A DNA stretch of 15,456 nt from Limisphaerales bacterium (GTDB taxonomy: Bacteria; Verrucomicrobiota; Verrucomicrobiae; Limisphaerales; UBA11358). Under the pieces are notes generated by a model. The model ran no database searches and had not been told where the DNA came from. It worked only from the letters and a program-made list of their open reading frames with translations. Position numbers and translations under genes: made by a program. This document shows positions 1-7,918 of this stretch, piece by piece. How positions within the stretch are numbered: position 1 is the first letter of the stretch; each line of letters begins with the position of its first letter. Location of the stretch: NCBI GenBank assembly GCA_003152145.1, contig PLZL01000465.1:7459-22914 (forward strand), in the 5' to 3' direction.

Positions 1-70
1 CGGCGGATTCCATCATTAAGAATCAAACAAGCCGCCAGTGAGCGGCGGCGGGTGGGGATGATCTGGCGGA

Positions 71-98
71 TTGCAATTGCCGCATGGCGGTGTAATCT
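71..98 (+). promoter_or_regulatory. possible sigma-70-type promoter of the pectate lyase gene
   Basis: TTGCAA (71-76) and TAATCT (93-98) are separated by 16 bases, and the -10 ends 21 bases before the ATG at 120. The 16-base spacing matches the better promoters at 5744 and 11842. Both hexamers deviate from consensus, so this is a weak call made by eye. Confidence 0.3.
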
Positions 99-119
99 CC
101 GCGCAACAGCATCCGACGC

Positions 120-1415
120 ATGAGATTCACAACCGCATCTCTTCTGGCCTTCACCCTCGCGGCGGCACCCCTGTCCGGCGCCGTCATCGGCACGAACACG
201 CCCGCGCAGCCGCTGACACGTGAGCGCATCGCCACGCTGCCGCCAGCCCGCCAACCCGCGTGGCGGAAATACCTGGAGCGTTCCGAACGGCAGATGCAGG
301 CTGACCGCGCGTTTCTCAAAAAGGAGATGCGGAAAAACGGCCCGGAGAAAACTGCCGCGCCGCACGAAGTGAGGGGCGTCCAAGGCATCGCCCTCGACCG
401 TCCCGCCGCGTGGTATGGTCAACCCGAAGGCCGCCGCATTGCCGACATCATCGTCTCGTTCCAGACGCCGGCGGGCGGGTGGAGCAAGAATCTCGACATG
501 ACGCTCTCCAACCGCGCGCCCGGCGAACCCTTCGCAGCCGGCAACCTCGCCAATTTCCTCGCCCCGCGTGACAACGACCTGCCGCAGGACACCCATTGGA
601 ATTACGTCGGCACGTTCGACAACGACGCCACCATCACACAGCTCCGCTTCCTCGCGAAGACCGTCGCGGCCACCGGCGCGGGACCCGGCGCCGCGTATCG
701 CGCCGCGTTCCTGCGCGGCCTCGACTACATCTTCGCCTCCCAATATCCCAACGGCGGCTGGCCGCAGGTCTGGCCGCTCGAAGGCGGCTATCATGACGCC
801 ATCACCTTCAACGACGGCGCGATGCTCAACATCCTCACCCTGTTGCGCGACGTCGCGGACAGCACGAACGAATTCGCCTTTGTGCGCGCCAAAACGCGCG
901 CCAAAGCCGGCGCCAGTTTCCAGCGCGGCCTGGATTGCCTGCTCGCCTGTCAGATTGTCGTGGATGGCCGGCGCACCGTCTGGTGCCAGCAGCACGACGC
1001 GCTCACCTTGCACCCCGCCTCCGCGCGCAATTACGAGATGCCCTCGCAGACCAGCGGCGAGAGCGCGCAAATCGTCCTGTTCCTCATGCAACTGCCACAG
1101 CCCGGTTCCAACGTCGTCGCCGCCGTCCGCGCCGCCGCCACCTGGTTCGATGCCACCAAGCTGAACAACGTTGCCTTCCAGGGCACCGGCGCAGCGGGGC
1201 GGATGCTGGTGCCCGCGCCGGGCAACGGCCCCATCTGGTCGCGCTACTACGAGATGGACACCAACCGTCCGATTTTCGGCGACCGCGACAAAAGCATCCA
1301 CGACAACGTGAACGAAATCTCCCGCGAACGGCGCCAGGGTTATTCCTGGTTCAACGACAACCCCAAGCGCGTGCTCGAACATTTCCGCCTCTGGAGCCGC
1401 GACCATCCGGCCTGA
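120..1415 (+). CDS. secreted pectate lyase, polysaccharide lyase family 10 (PelA/Pel-15E type)
   Basis: This enzyme is expected to cleave polygalacturonate (pectin) by beta-elimination outside the cytoplasm. Residues 1-21 form a signal peptide with a hydrophobic, Ala-rich core. The catalytic domain spans about 85-425 and carries the family's hallmark blocks: WYGQPEGRRIAD followed by the GGWSKN segment near 119-124, TFDNDAT (165-171), YPNGGWPQ (209-216), ITFNDGAM (229-236), WCQQHD (288-293) and YEMPSQTSGES (305-315). The aspartates in FDNDAT and the arginine-rich block near 375-400 are the natural candidates for calcium binding and catalysis in this family. The length (431 residues) is that of a single-domain PL10 enzyme with a 60-residue N-terminal linker and no carbohydrate-binding module. 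The ATG at 120 was chosen because it directly precedes the signal peptide. No Shine-Dalgarno sequence precedes it. The gene stands alone, and no other pectin gene is in the window. Confidence 0.92.
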   Translation: MRFTTASLLAFTLAAAPLSGAVIGTNTPAQPLTRERIATLPPARQPAWRKYLERSERQMQADRAFLKKEMRKNGPEKTAAPHEVRGVQGIALDRPAAWYGQPEGRRIADIIVSFQTPAGGWSKNLDMTLSNRAPGEPFAAGNLANFLAPRDNDLPQDTHWNYVGTFDNDATITQLRFLAKTVAATGAGPGAAYRAAFLRGLDYIFASQYPNGGWPQVWPLEGGYHDAITFNDGAMLNILTLLRDVADSTNEFAFVRAKTRAKAGASFQRGLDCLLACQIVVDGRRTVWCQQHDALTLHPASARNYEMPSQTSGESAQIVLFLMQLPQPGSNVVAAVRAAATWFDATKLNNVAFQGTGAAGRMLVPAPGNGPIWSRYYEMDTNRPIFGDRDKSIHDNVNEISRERRQGYSWFNDNPKRVLEHFRLWSRDHPA

Positions 1416-1784
1416 ACCTTCCCCGCTTCATCCTTGTCCGTGGAGAAAAAAGAGTCCACCCCGGCCTTCCACCCCCTTCACACTCCACGACGATGGCGCG
1501 ATTGGAACGCCGAACTCCGGTTCGGCCAGTCCCAAACCCGTTGACGGTCGAGCCGATTTGGGAATCGGCGCTCAACCCGCGAATTTCGACCCGCGGCTGC
1601 CTTGAGTTTCCCCTTGATCCGCTCACCGCTTCTGATCAATTAGTCTGGGGATGCCGAAACATAAAATTGCTGCCAAATCCAAATCGCCTGGCTGGAAACA
1701 CCCTTGACTTTTCCAGCGACCTGTGGTTTGGTTATTACCGTCAAATCAGCCATGCTGACGTAATAAAACGAAGGGCTTTGTCGC
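1416..1784. other. 369-base intergenic region with three small hairpins and an inverted repeat
   Basis: No convincing gene is visible here. Three short stem-loops follow each other. The first is a 7-bp stem 1509-1515/1520-1526 closing a TCCG tetraloop (UNCG type). The second is a 7-bp stem 1552-1558/1563-1569 with loop TGGG. The third is a 5-bp stem 1577-1581/1592-1596. None is followed by a T-run, so they are not classical terminators. Further on, an isolated TTGACT at 1704 has no good -10 partner at normal spacing. An inverted repeat at 1732-1766 is listed separately. The region could hold the pectate lyase 3' end, a structured leader of the next gene or a small RNA. None of these is proven. 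Confidence 0.4.
1732..1766. promoter_or_regulatory. inverted repeat 18 bases upstream of the Calx-beta/Ig gene
   Basis: TTATTACCGTCA (1732-1743) is complementary to TGACGTAATAA (1756-1766) apart from one unpaired base, with a 12-base loop. It ends 18 bases before the ATG at 1785. It could be an operator or a 5'-leader hairpin. The symmetry is seen directly and the role is inferred. Confidence 0.4.
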
Positions 1785-3938
1785 ATGAAAACGATTCTTC
1801 CAGACTCGCTGGCAAATGGATTCTTTGCCGCTTCCTGTTTGTTGCTGGCGCTTGTTTCCGCCGCGTCCGCGCAAACCGGCAGTTTGGTTCCCGTCGTCAC
1901 CGTCCAAGCAACCCAGCCGATTGCGACTGTGACCAATTCCGGCGTGTTCACTGTCTTTCGGGTGGGCAACGCGGATGCGACGTTGAATGTATGGTATGAC
2001 CTCGGCGGCACCGCGTCCAACGGCGCGGATTACGCGGCGATTCCCCCGCATCTGGTGGAAATTCTCGCCGGCGCGACTTCCAACACCATCGTCATCACGC
2101 CGCTGACCAATCCGCCGGCGGCGAGCGTCGTCAAAACGGTTGTTCTGACGTTGACCAATTCGCCCATGATGACGCCGGTCAACTACCAAATCGGCTGGCC
2201 GAGCGCGGCGACGGTTTATATCGAAGGTAATGGCGTCACGAATTTGCCGCCGAGGGTGAACATTTACAGACCGACAAACGGCGCGGCATTTTTCGCGCCG
2301 GTTAACGTTCCAATTTTCGCTACCGCCAGTGACAGCACCGGGATCGCTTCGGTTGAATTCTTCGCCGACGGCAAGGACCTGGGTCCCGGCACCTTAGCAG
2401 GTTGTGTGACGCCCATCGTCACATGCCTCGGTTGCCCGCCGCCGCTTCCGATTTGCTTCTATTATTTGTTCTGGACCAACGCGCCGGTTGGAGCCTATGC
2501 GTTGATGGCGGTAACCACGGACAATGGCGGCCTTTCCACCACTTCCGCCCCGGTTAATATCACGGTTCTATCGCCGCCGGTCGTGCAGATTGTCTCTCCC
2601 ACCAATGGCGCCGCGTTTCACGCGCCGGCCAATATTCCGCTCTTCGCCAAGGCCGCTGATCCCGATGGCAACGTCACGAACGTGGAATTCTTCGCCGGCG
2701 CCACCGACTTGGGCCGCGGACTGCCCGTCGTGCTCGATCCGCCGGGCGTGAACGGCGTGACGGGCCTGGTGTATTTCTTCAACTGGCAAAAGGTGCCGAC
2801 GAATAGCTATTCCCTGACCGCCGTGGCCACGGATAAAGGCGGTGCTTCCACCACTTCCGCCCCGGTCAACATCACCGTTTTGGTGCCGCCCACCAATCGT
2901 CCGCCCGTCGTGCGCATTACCAGTCCGCCCAACGGCTCCGTCTTCCGTGCCCCGGTGCATATTCCCATTTACGCCTACGCCGCTGACCCCGACGGCTCCG
3001 TGACGACCGTTGAATTTTTCGCTGGCAACACGAGCCTCGGCTTCGGCAAGCATGTGAATGCCGTGCCGCCGCCGTTGCCGCCCGGCCCGATTCAACCGCC
3101 CATCCTGATTGTCGTGCCCACCAACTACTGGGAACTGACTTGGACCAATCCGCCTTTGAGAACCAACATCGCCCTGACGGCCAAAGCCACCGACAATGGC
3201 GGCGCGTCCCCCGTTTCCGGCCCGGTGCTCGTCAGCATCCTGCCGTCGCTGCCGCCGCCCACCAACCGGCCGCCGATTATCAGCATCGTCGCCACCGACC
3301 CCGTCGCCATTGAAGGCACCAACTGTTGGACGTGGCCCGGTCTCGCAAGTCCCGCCGTGACGTGGAGCAATTGGTTTGCCGCCGGCGCCACCTTCCGGCT
3401 CTTCACCAACTGCGGGCCCAAGAACGCCACCATCTCCGTGTTCCGTTCCGGCGCAACCAACGACGACCTCGATGTGGCCTACGCCATCGGCGGCACCGCC
3501 ACCAACGGCGTTGATTACGTTGCATTGCCCGGCGACGTGACCATCCCTGCCGGCGGACGCCGCGTGGACATCACCATTGTGCCCCTTGATGACGGACCAC
3601 CGGACATCACCAGCACCGTCCTCCTCAAGCTCATTCCCGACGCCACCGGCACCAATTACCTGCTCGGTTATCCGCGCGCCGCCGCCGCCATCATCCTCGA
3701 CAGCCAGTCGCCGCGGGCCGTCACCGGCGTGATGCCCGGCGCCGCTTTCAACCTTAGCGCAGCCGGTCCGGATGGCGCGTGGTTCCATGTTGAATATTCC
3801 ACCGACCTGATTCATTGGACGCCCATCTGCACCAACCAGGTTGTCAACGGCGGCATGGACTTCGTGGATCCGGACGCCGCGTCGAACCCGGTCCGCTTCT
3901 ATCGCACCGTTCCTGAATCAGATCCGCCGCTACAGTAA
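1785..3938 (+). CDS. secreted multidomain protein with two Calx-beta and three Ig-like domains
   Basis: This is a probable extracellular or cell-surface protein. No catalytic domain is recognisable. A signal peptide covers residues 1-29, with likely cleavage after SAASA. A first Calx-beta-like domain lies at about 36-150, with the hallmark GGTASNGADYAAIP. Three tandem Ig-like repeats follow (about 157-262, 266-366 and 375-486). Each opens with a PTNGA/PPNGS-type turn, has a VEFFA strand and ends in an ATD(N/K)GG...SAPV block. A second Calx-beta domain (about 500-640, GGTATNGVDYVALP) follows a PPTNRPP linker that also joins Ig2 and Ig3. The C-terminus (645-713) is a module with HVEYSTDLIHW and VRFYR, of a kind I associate with verrucomicrobial secreted proteins. 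No PEP-CTERM or LPXTG sorting signal is visible. An adhesive or calcium-binding role is inferred from Calx-beta biology. It converges on the minus-strand gene with 43 bases between the stops. A 70-base part of it (3679-3748) is duplicated at 5567-5636. Confidence 0.8.
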   Translation: MKTILPDSLANGFFAASCLLLALVSAASAQTGSLVPVVTVQATQPIATVTNSGVFTVFRVGNADATLNVWYDLGGTASNGADYAAIPPHLVEILAGATSNTIVITPLTNPPAASVVKTVVLTLTNSPMMTPVNYQIGWPSAATVYIEGNGVTNLPPRVNIYRPTNGAAFFAPVNVPIFATASDSTGIASVEFFADGKDLGPGTLAGCVTPIVTCLGCPPPLPICFYYLFWTNAPVGAYALMAVTTDNGGLSTTSAPVNITVLSPPVVQIVSPTNGAAFHAPANIPLFAKAADPDGNVTNVEFFAGATDLGRGLPVVLDPPGVNGVTGLVYFFNWQKVPTNSYSLTAVATDKGGASTTSAPVNITVLVPPTNRPPVVRITSPPNGSVFRAPVHIPIYAYAADPDGSVTTVEFFAGNTSLGFGKHVNAVPPPLPPGPIQPPILIVVPTNYWELTWTNPPLRTNIALTAKATDNGGASPVSGPVLVSILPSLPPPTNRPPIISIVATDPVAIEGTNCWTWPGLASPAVTWSNWFAAGATFRLFTNCGPKNATISVFRSGATNDDLDVAYAIGGTATNGVDYVALPGDVTIPAGGRRVDITIVPLDDGPPDITSTVLLKLIPDATGTNYLLGYPRAAAAIILDSQSPRAVTGVMPGAAFNLSAAGPDGAWFHVEYSTDLIHWTPICTNQVVNGGMDFVDPDAASNPVRFYRTVPESDPPLQ
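2536..2880 (+). repeat. internal coding repeat of the Ig-like domains
   Basis: The DNA encoding the end of the first Ig repeat (from 2536, reading TCCACCACTTCCGCCCCGGT) recurs from 2848 at the end of the second, 312 bases later, with only a few silent changes just after it. The second-to-third unit is more diverged. This points to tandem duplication of one Ig module, with the first two units the most recently duplicated or homogenised. Confidence 0.7.
3679..3748 (+). repeat. 70-base direct repeat, coding copy (pairs with 5567-5636)
   Basis: This lies inside the 717-residue gene and encodes the junction between the second Calx-beta domain and the C-terminal module, about residues 632-655. By my count it matches 5567-5636 at 67 of 70 positions without gaps, and similarity stops abruptly at both ends. 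Confidence 0.9.
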
Positions 3939-3981
3939 TTTCACCGCCGGTGGCCTGCGCAAGTCGTGCTGCCCGCAAGGA

Positions 3982-5520
3982 CTACTGCCCCATCACGCGG
4001 AAAAAACCGGTCGTGTTCGTGATGGGAATGTTCGTATTGTTGACGCTCGTTGCCACGATGTCGTTCCACGAACCCGCCGGCAATGCCTCCGCCCGTTGCA
4101 CGACGTAAGGCGGCGAGCCGCCAATCCAACTCACATTCAAATTCGTGCCAGTGCGGGCGATGGACACATTGATGATGTTCGTTACGGTGATGACCACGGC
4201 GTCATACGCCACCGCATGGACGCCGTCGTCCGCGCTCAACTCCAGCGTGTAAATTCCGGGCGCGCTGAAGTTCGCCGTCGTGTTCGTCTGCGCCGCGTTG
4301 CCAAACGTCACCGTGCCCGGCCCAGAATACAACTTCCATTGAATCACCGGCGGCGCGTTCGAGAAATTCACTACGCCCGCCAGTTGCGCGGTTTGACCGA
4401 ACACCACGGTCTGATCGGAACCGGCGTTCGCCGACGGCGCGCCCGCTGAACGCGGGCCTTCGTTCAGTCCCGTTGTCTGGATGACTTCAAAATTTGTGAT
4501 GCCGAGGCCCACATTGGCAATGTCGGCGAACGCATTCCCCCACCGGTTGTCCGGCGTGATGGAAATGGAAAAGAACGAACTGCTGTTGTCCGACACCATC
4601 GCGCCGTATTTTTTCAATCCCAGCAGCAACGCCTTTTCCTCCTTCGTCCAGTTCGCCGGGATGACGTAACTCGCCTTCAGCCGCAGCCGCTGGCCCATCG
4701 CCGGATAATTCGTAAGCGTCGCGGATACCGACCCGGCGTCATGAGTTGCCGGATAAATGTGCTGCTGCCGCGTTTTCACCACCACCAGCCGGCACGCGTG
4801 CTCCACCATGCCGCGCTCGCATTCATCGTAGCGCACCAGCGCCGGAAACATCGGAAAACCCGCCGCGTCGCCGGAGGTTTCGCCGTCCGGTCGCAGGCCG
4901 TTCATGTTCAGGTTGAAAATGGCGCCGTTGGTCGCGCGCCAGTTTGGTGGCACATACAAAGTCCGCCAGGATTCATAAATAAATCCGGCGCCCGGCTGCA
5001 CGATGATCGCGTGACGGTCGCTGCCGTCGTCGTTCGTCTGCCATTGCGCGAGCGTCTGCCCGCCCGTTTGCGTCGGCCAGCCTTCGATCGGCAGGTTCGT
5101 TGGAATTGGATCCAGGCCGAACGGCGAAGTCCCGCCGTTCAAGTCCGACTCATCCGGATAGCCGCCGCCAAAGTTGAACGGCACCAGCAACTGGCTGTCC
5201 GGCACCAGCGCGAAATTCATCTCCTGAAACAGCTCCAGCACCCGGTGCGACGAGCCGACGTTGTTGTTGATTTGCGCCATCATCGCGTCCGAATTCACCA
5301 GCAACGGCCGGTTGGAGATGCATTCGTTCCACGGATTCGTCACCGGAAAAACCTGCATCGCCGACACCACCGCGTCCGCATTCGTGGTGTTGAACAAAAT
5401 GGAATTCATCACCACCGGCAGCGGCCCGAGGATGCGCCCCTCCTGATTGATGCGCTCCGCCGGCAACCGCGGCGCGGACAACAACAAGGTCAATACGGCA
5501 ATGAGCCTGAACATATTCAC
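3982..5520 (-). CDS. secreted protein of unknown function with a PKD-like domain
   Basis: I do not recognise the N-terminal domain. A signal peptide covers about residues 1-21 (hydrophobic core LIAVLTLLLSA). Residues 25-350 form a conserved-looking globular region with blocks such as NECISNRPLLVNSD (64-77), YPDESDLNGG (121-130), GLDPIPTNLPIEGWP (135-149) and DRHAIIVQPG (168-177). Many acidic, His and Trp residues give it the look of an enzyme or ligand-binding domain. Residues 362-446 form a PKD/Ig-like sandwich (SANAGSDQTVVFGQ at 363-376, ending in YTLELSADDG). Residues 451-512 form a short C-terminal domain ending TTGFFRVMGQ, similar in style to the C-terminal module of the convergent 717-residue neighbour. 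The ATG at 5520 directly precedes the signal peptide, and no Shine-Dalgarno sequence is seen. The gene lies entirely between two 70-base direct repeats (3679-3748 and 5567-5636), which may record how it arrived. Confidence 0.75.
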   Translation of the reverse strand: MNMFRLIAVLTLLLSAPRLPAERINQEGRILGPLPVVMNSILFNTTNADAVVSAMQVFPVTNPWNECISNRPLLVNSDAMMAQINNNVGSSHRVLELFQEMNFALVPDSQLLVPFNFGGGYPDESDLNGGTSPFGLDPIPTNLPIEGWPTQTGGQTLAQWQTNDDGSDRHAIIVQPGAGFIYESWRTLYVPPNWRATNGAIFNLNMNGLRPDGETSGDAAGFPMFPALVRYDECERGMVEHACRLVVVKTRQQHIYPATHDAGSVSATLTNYPAMGQRLRLKASYVIPANWTKEEKALLLGLKKYGAMVSDNSSSFFSISITPDNRWGNAFADIANVGLGITNFEVIQTTGLNEGPRSAGAPSANAGSDQTVVFGQTAQLAGVVNFSNAPPVIQWKLYSGPGTVTFGNAAQTNTTANFSAPGIYTLELSADDGVHAVAYDAVVITVTNIINVSIARTGTNLNVSWIGGSPPYVVQRAEALPAGSWNDIVATSVNNTNIPITNTTGFFRVMGQ

Positions 5521-5528
5521 ACCGGTCT

Positions 5529-5556
5529 AAGCTAAAGCCGTGCCAGCAAAAATCAA
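5529..5556 (-). promoter_or_regulatory. possible promoter of the minus-strand secreted protein gene
   Basis: Read on the minus strand, TTGATT (5556-5551) and TAGCTT (5534-5529) are separated by 16 bases. The implied transcription start would lie within a few bases of the ATG at 5520, giving an almost leaderless message. The match is modest. Confidence 0.25.
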
Positions 5557-5566
5557 TTGGCCTGAA

Positions 5567-5636
5567 CCGCCGCCGCCATCATTCTCGACAGCCAGTCACC
5601 GCGGGCCGTCACCGGCCTGATGCCCGGCGCCGCTTT
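5567..5636 (+). pseudogene. orphan 70-base duplicate of the Calx-beta/Ig gene (direct repeat copy 2)
   Basis: This intergenic stretch matches 3679-3748 at 67 of 70 positions. In the matching frame it would read AAAIILDSQSPRAVTG and then MPGAAF. A TGA lies in that frame just upstream (5563-5565) and the reading leaves the family sequence right after the repeat, so it is a non-functional gene fragment. It lies between the start of the minus-strand gene and the M13 peptidase promoter. Nothing else is recognisable in the rest of this 269-base gap except that promoter. Confidence 0.85.
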
Positions 5637-5743
5637 TGCATTCCTTTCTTGCATCCATGTGACAAGTGCGGCAATAAGACAAAAGTGGCCGGCAGCGGTT
5701 TTCAATAAGCCAGGGACTGAATCCACTTTCTCCAAGCCCGGCG

Positions 5744-5771
5744 TTGACTGCGCGCAGCCAATTCGTAGTAT
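5744..5771 (+). promoter_or_regulatory. sigma-70-type promoter of the M13 peptidase gene
   Basis: TTGACT (5744-5749) and TAGTAT (5766-5771) are 16 bases apart. The expected start of transcription near 5778 leaves a leader of only about 12 bases before the ATG at 5790, which has no Shine-Dalgarno sequence. Good hexamers and a correct position make it a reasonable call. Confidence 0.5.
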
Positions 5772-5789
5772 CGCCCGGCTCGTTGAATT

Positions 5790-7856
5790 ATGAAAACCAT
5801 TGTGATTTTTTCAGCCGGCGCTTTGCTGCTCATCACCGCCGGGTCCAAAACCCCGGCGGCCGATGAGTCTTCCACCAATCTTTCCGCTGCGCCGCGGGTG
5901 CCGGCGTTCTCGGCGGACTACATGAATCGTTCGGTGAATCCCGCCACGGATTTCTACCGCTTCGCCGACGGCCAGTGGTTGAAAAACAATCCCGTGCCGT
6001 CCGACAAATCGCGCTGGGGCGCCTTCACCGAATTGGCCGAACGCAACTGGTATCTCATCCACGAAATCCTGGATGCCGCCGCGGCACCGAAGCAACCGCC
6101 TCCCGATCATTCGCCCCGGCGCGAAGTCGGCGATTTCTTCGCCTCGATAATGGATACCAATCGGATTGAGCGGCTCGGCCTCAAGCCCATCGCAGCCGAT
6201 TTGAGGCGGATTGATCGCCTCAAATCCACGAAAGACCTGTTCGCGCTGCTGGCGGATTTTCACCAGCGCGGCATCGGCGGGATGTTTGGCGCGGGTTTCG
6301 GACCGGACGATAAAAACAGTTCCATCTACGCTGTCGGACTGCATCAGGGCGGCCTTTCCCTGCCCGACCGCGACTATTATCTCAAGGACAGTTTTGCGGA
6401 GAAGCTCAAGCTCTATCGTGCGCACGTGCAAAAGATGTTCGTGCTGCTCGGCGAAAAACCGGACGATGCCGATGCCGATGCCGCCACTGTCATCGCGCTC
6501 GAAACCGAACTGGCCAAGGCAAGCCGCACGCGAGTGGACCTGCGCGACCCGGACAAGAATTACAACAAGTTCACAGGCAAGGAGCTCGCCGTCAGAACGC
6601 CAGCGGTGTTGTGGAATGTCTATTTCGCCGACCGCAACCTCGCCGATCCGGCCTATGAAATCGTTGGCCAGCCGGAATTCTTCGACGCGGTAAACCGGCT
6701 GGTGCAGGAACGGCTGCTGGCGGACTGGAAGGTTTATCTGCGCTGGCATTTGCTGCATAGCAGCGCGCCGTTTTTGCCAGCGGCCTTCGAGCAGGAGAAT
6801 TTCAATTTCTATGGCAAGGTGTTGAGCGGTCAGCCGGAGCAGGAACCGCGCTGGAAACGCGCGGCCCATGTCATTGATGGCAGCATTGGCGAGGCGCTCG
6901 GCCAGCTTTACGTGGAGAAATATTTCCCGCCCGAAGCCCGCGCGCGCATGAACGAATTGGTGGAGAACTTGAAGGCCGTGTTCCACGACCGTCTGGAACG
7001 GGTTCCGTGGATGACCGACGCCACGCGCGCCAAGGCACTCGCCAAATTCGCCCGTTTCACGCAGAAGATTGGTCATCCCGACAAGTTCCGCGATTACTCG
7101 GCGGTGGTCATCCGGCGGGACGATTTGCTGGGCAACGTCCGCCGCGCGGCGGCCTTCGAGTCGCACCGGGAGATTGTCCGCGTCGGCAAGCCGGTGGACC
7201 GCACCGAGTGGGGCATGACCCCCGAAACCGTCAACGCCTACTTCAACCCGTCGCTGAATGAAATCGTTTTCCCCGCCGGCATCCTGCAACCGCCGTTCTT
7301 CGATGTGACGATGGACGATGCCGTGAATTATGGCGCCATCGGCGTGGTCATCGGCCACGAAATGACCCACGGCTACGATGACGAGGGCCGCAAATTCGAC
7401 GCCGACGGCAACCTCAACGACTGGTGGACCGTCGCCGACGCCAAGGCCTTTGACGATCGCGCGCAACTCGTCGTGGCTGAATACAACAGCTTTGAATTGT
7501 TGCCGGGACTACACGTGAACGGCAAGCTCACCCTCGGCGAAAATCTGGCCGACCTCGGCGGCGTGAACATCGCCTATGAAGCCTTGCAACGCGTGCTCGC
7601 CAATGACCCGTTCAAACCCAGGCAGATTGATGGTTTCACCCCGGAGCAACGGTTCTTCATCTCCTTCGCGCAAGTCTGGCGCATGAACATCCGGGACGCG
7701 GAAGCGCAGCGGCTCATCACGGTGGACACGCATTCGCCCGGACAATTCCGCGCCTACGGCCCGCTCCTCAACGTGCAGGCGTTCTATGACGCCTTTGACA
7801 TCCAGCCCGGCAGCCCGATGTGGCGTCCGCCGCAACAGCGCGCCATCATCTGGTGA
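5790..7856 (+). CDS. exported M13 family zinc metallopeptidase (neprilysin/PepO-like)
   Basis: This is a zinc-dependent endopeptidase that in this family cleaves oligopeptides, here probably in the periplasm or outside the cell. Residues 1-24 form a signal peptide (IFSAGALLLITAG core), with no lipobox cysteine. The N-terminal M13 lobe begins around residue 40 (DYMNRSVNPATDFYRFADG), and the catalytic lobe is C-terminal. The zinc site HEMTH is at 523-527 (H523, catalytic E524, H527), followed by GYDDEGRKFDADGN. The third ligand motif ENLADLGG starts at E584, with D588 as the usual supporting aspartate. NAYFNPSLNEIVFPAGILQ (before the zinc site) matches the family's substrate-binding NAYY-like block. 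The end, PGSPMWRPPQQRAIIW, is the standard M13 terminus, with W in place of the more usual Y/C at PMW. The length (688) is normal and all catalytic residues are present. It may be co-transcribed with the hydrolase 62 bases downstream. Confidence 0.95.
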   Translation: MKTIVIFSAGALLLITAGSKTPAADESSTNLSAAPRVPAFSADYMNRSVNPATDFYRFADGQWLKNNPVPSDKSRWGAFTELAERNWYLIHEILDAAAAPKQPPPDHSPRREVGDFFASIMDTNRIERLGLKPIAADLRRIDRLKSTKDLFALLADFHQRGIGGMFGAGFGPDDKNSSIYAVGLHQGGLSLPDRDYYLKDSFAEKLKLYRAHVQKMFVLLGEKPDDADADAATVIALETELAKASRTRVDLRDPDKNYNKFTGKELAVRTPAVLWNVYFADRNLADPAYEIVGQPEFFDAVNRLVQERLLADWKVYLRWHLLHSSAPFLPAAFEQENFNFYGKVLSGQPEQEPRWKRAAHVIDGSIGEALGQLYVEKYFPPEARARMNELVENLKAVFHDRLERVPWMTDATRAKALAKFARFTQKIGHPDKFRDYSAVVIRRDDLLGNVRRAAAFESHREIVRVGKPVDRTEWGMTPETVNAYFNPSLNEIVFPAGILQPPFFDVTMDDAVNYGAIGVVIGHEMTHGYDDEGRKFDADGNLNDWWTVADAKAFDDRAQLVVAEYNSFELLPGLHVNGKLTLGENLADLGGVNIAYEALQRVLANDPFKPRQIDGFTPEQRFFISFAQVWRMNIRDAEAQRLITVDTHSPGQFRAYGPLLNVQAFYDAFDIQPGSPMWRPPQQRAIIW

Positions 7857-7918
7857 GGACGGAAGTGAAAACTTGAACCACCCGCGGCGCTTCTGCCAGC
7901 ATTTCCCCGCATCCAAAA

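Noticed and set aside
30..52. Possible terminator hairpin from CCGCC/GGCGG near the window start
   Set aside because: Only about 5 pairs and no T-run, too weak to call.
23..388. Minus-strand open frame opposite the pectate lyase start
   Set aside because: It overlaps the signal peptide and N-terminus of a well-supported gene, has no family-like features and is a product of high GC.
935..1999. 354-codon frame bridging the pectate lyase and the next gene
   Set aside because: Arg/Pro-rich composition, overlaps two supported genes in another frame and ends inside the second.
2568..3815. Long (415 codons) minus-strand open frame inside the Calx-beta/Ig gene
   Set aside because: Gly/Arg/His-rich shadow of a repetitive GC-rich gene. 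The plus-strand frame has a signal peptide and recognisable domains.
5553..5735. 60-codon minus-strand frame in the gap before the peptidase
   Set aside because: It runs antisense through the duplicated gene fragment, and its sequence shows no family likeness or start signal.
5811..7466. Long (551 codons) minus-strand open frame opposite the M13 peptidase
   Set aside because: The peptidase frame carries all family motifs. The antisense frame reads as low-complexity shadow with no domain.
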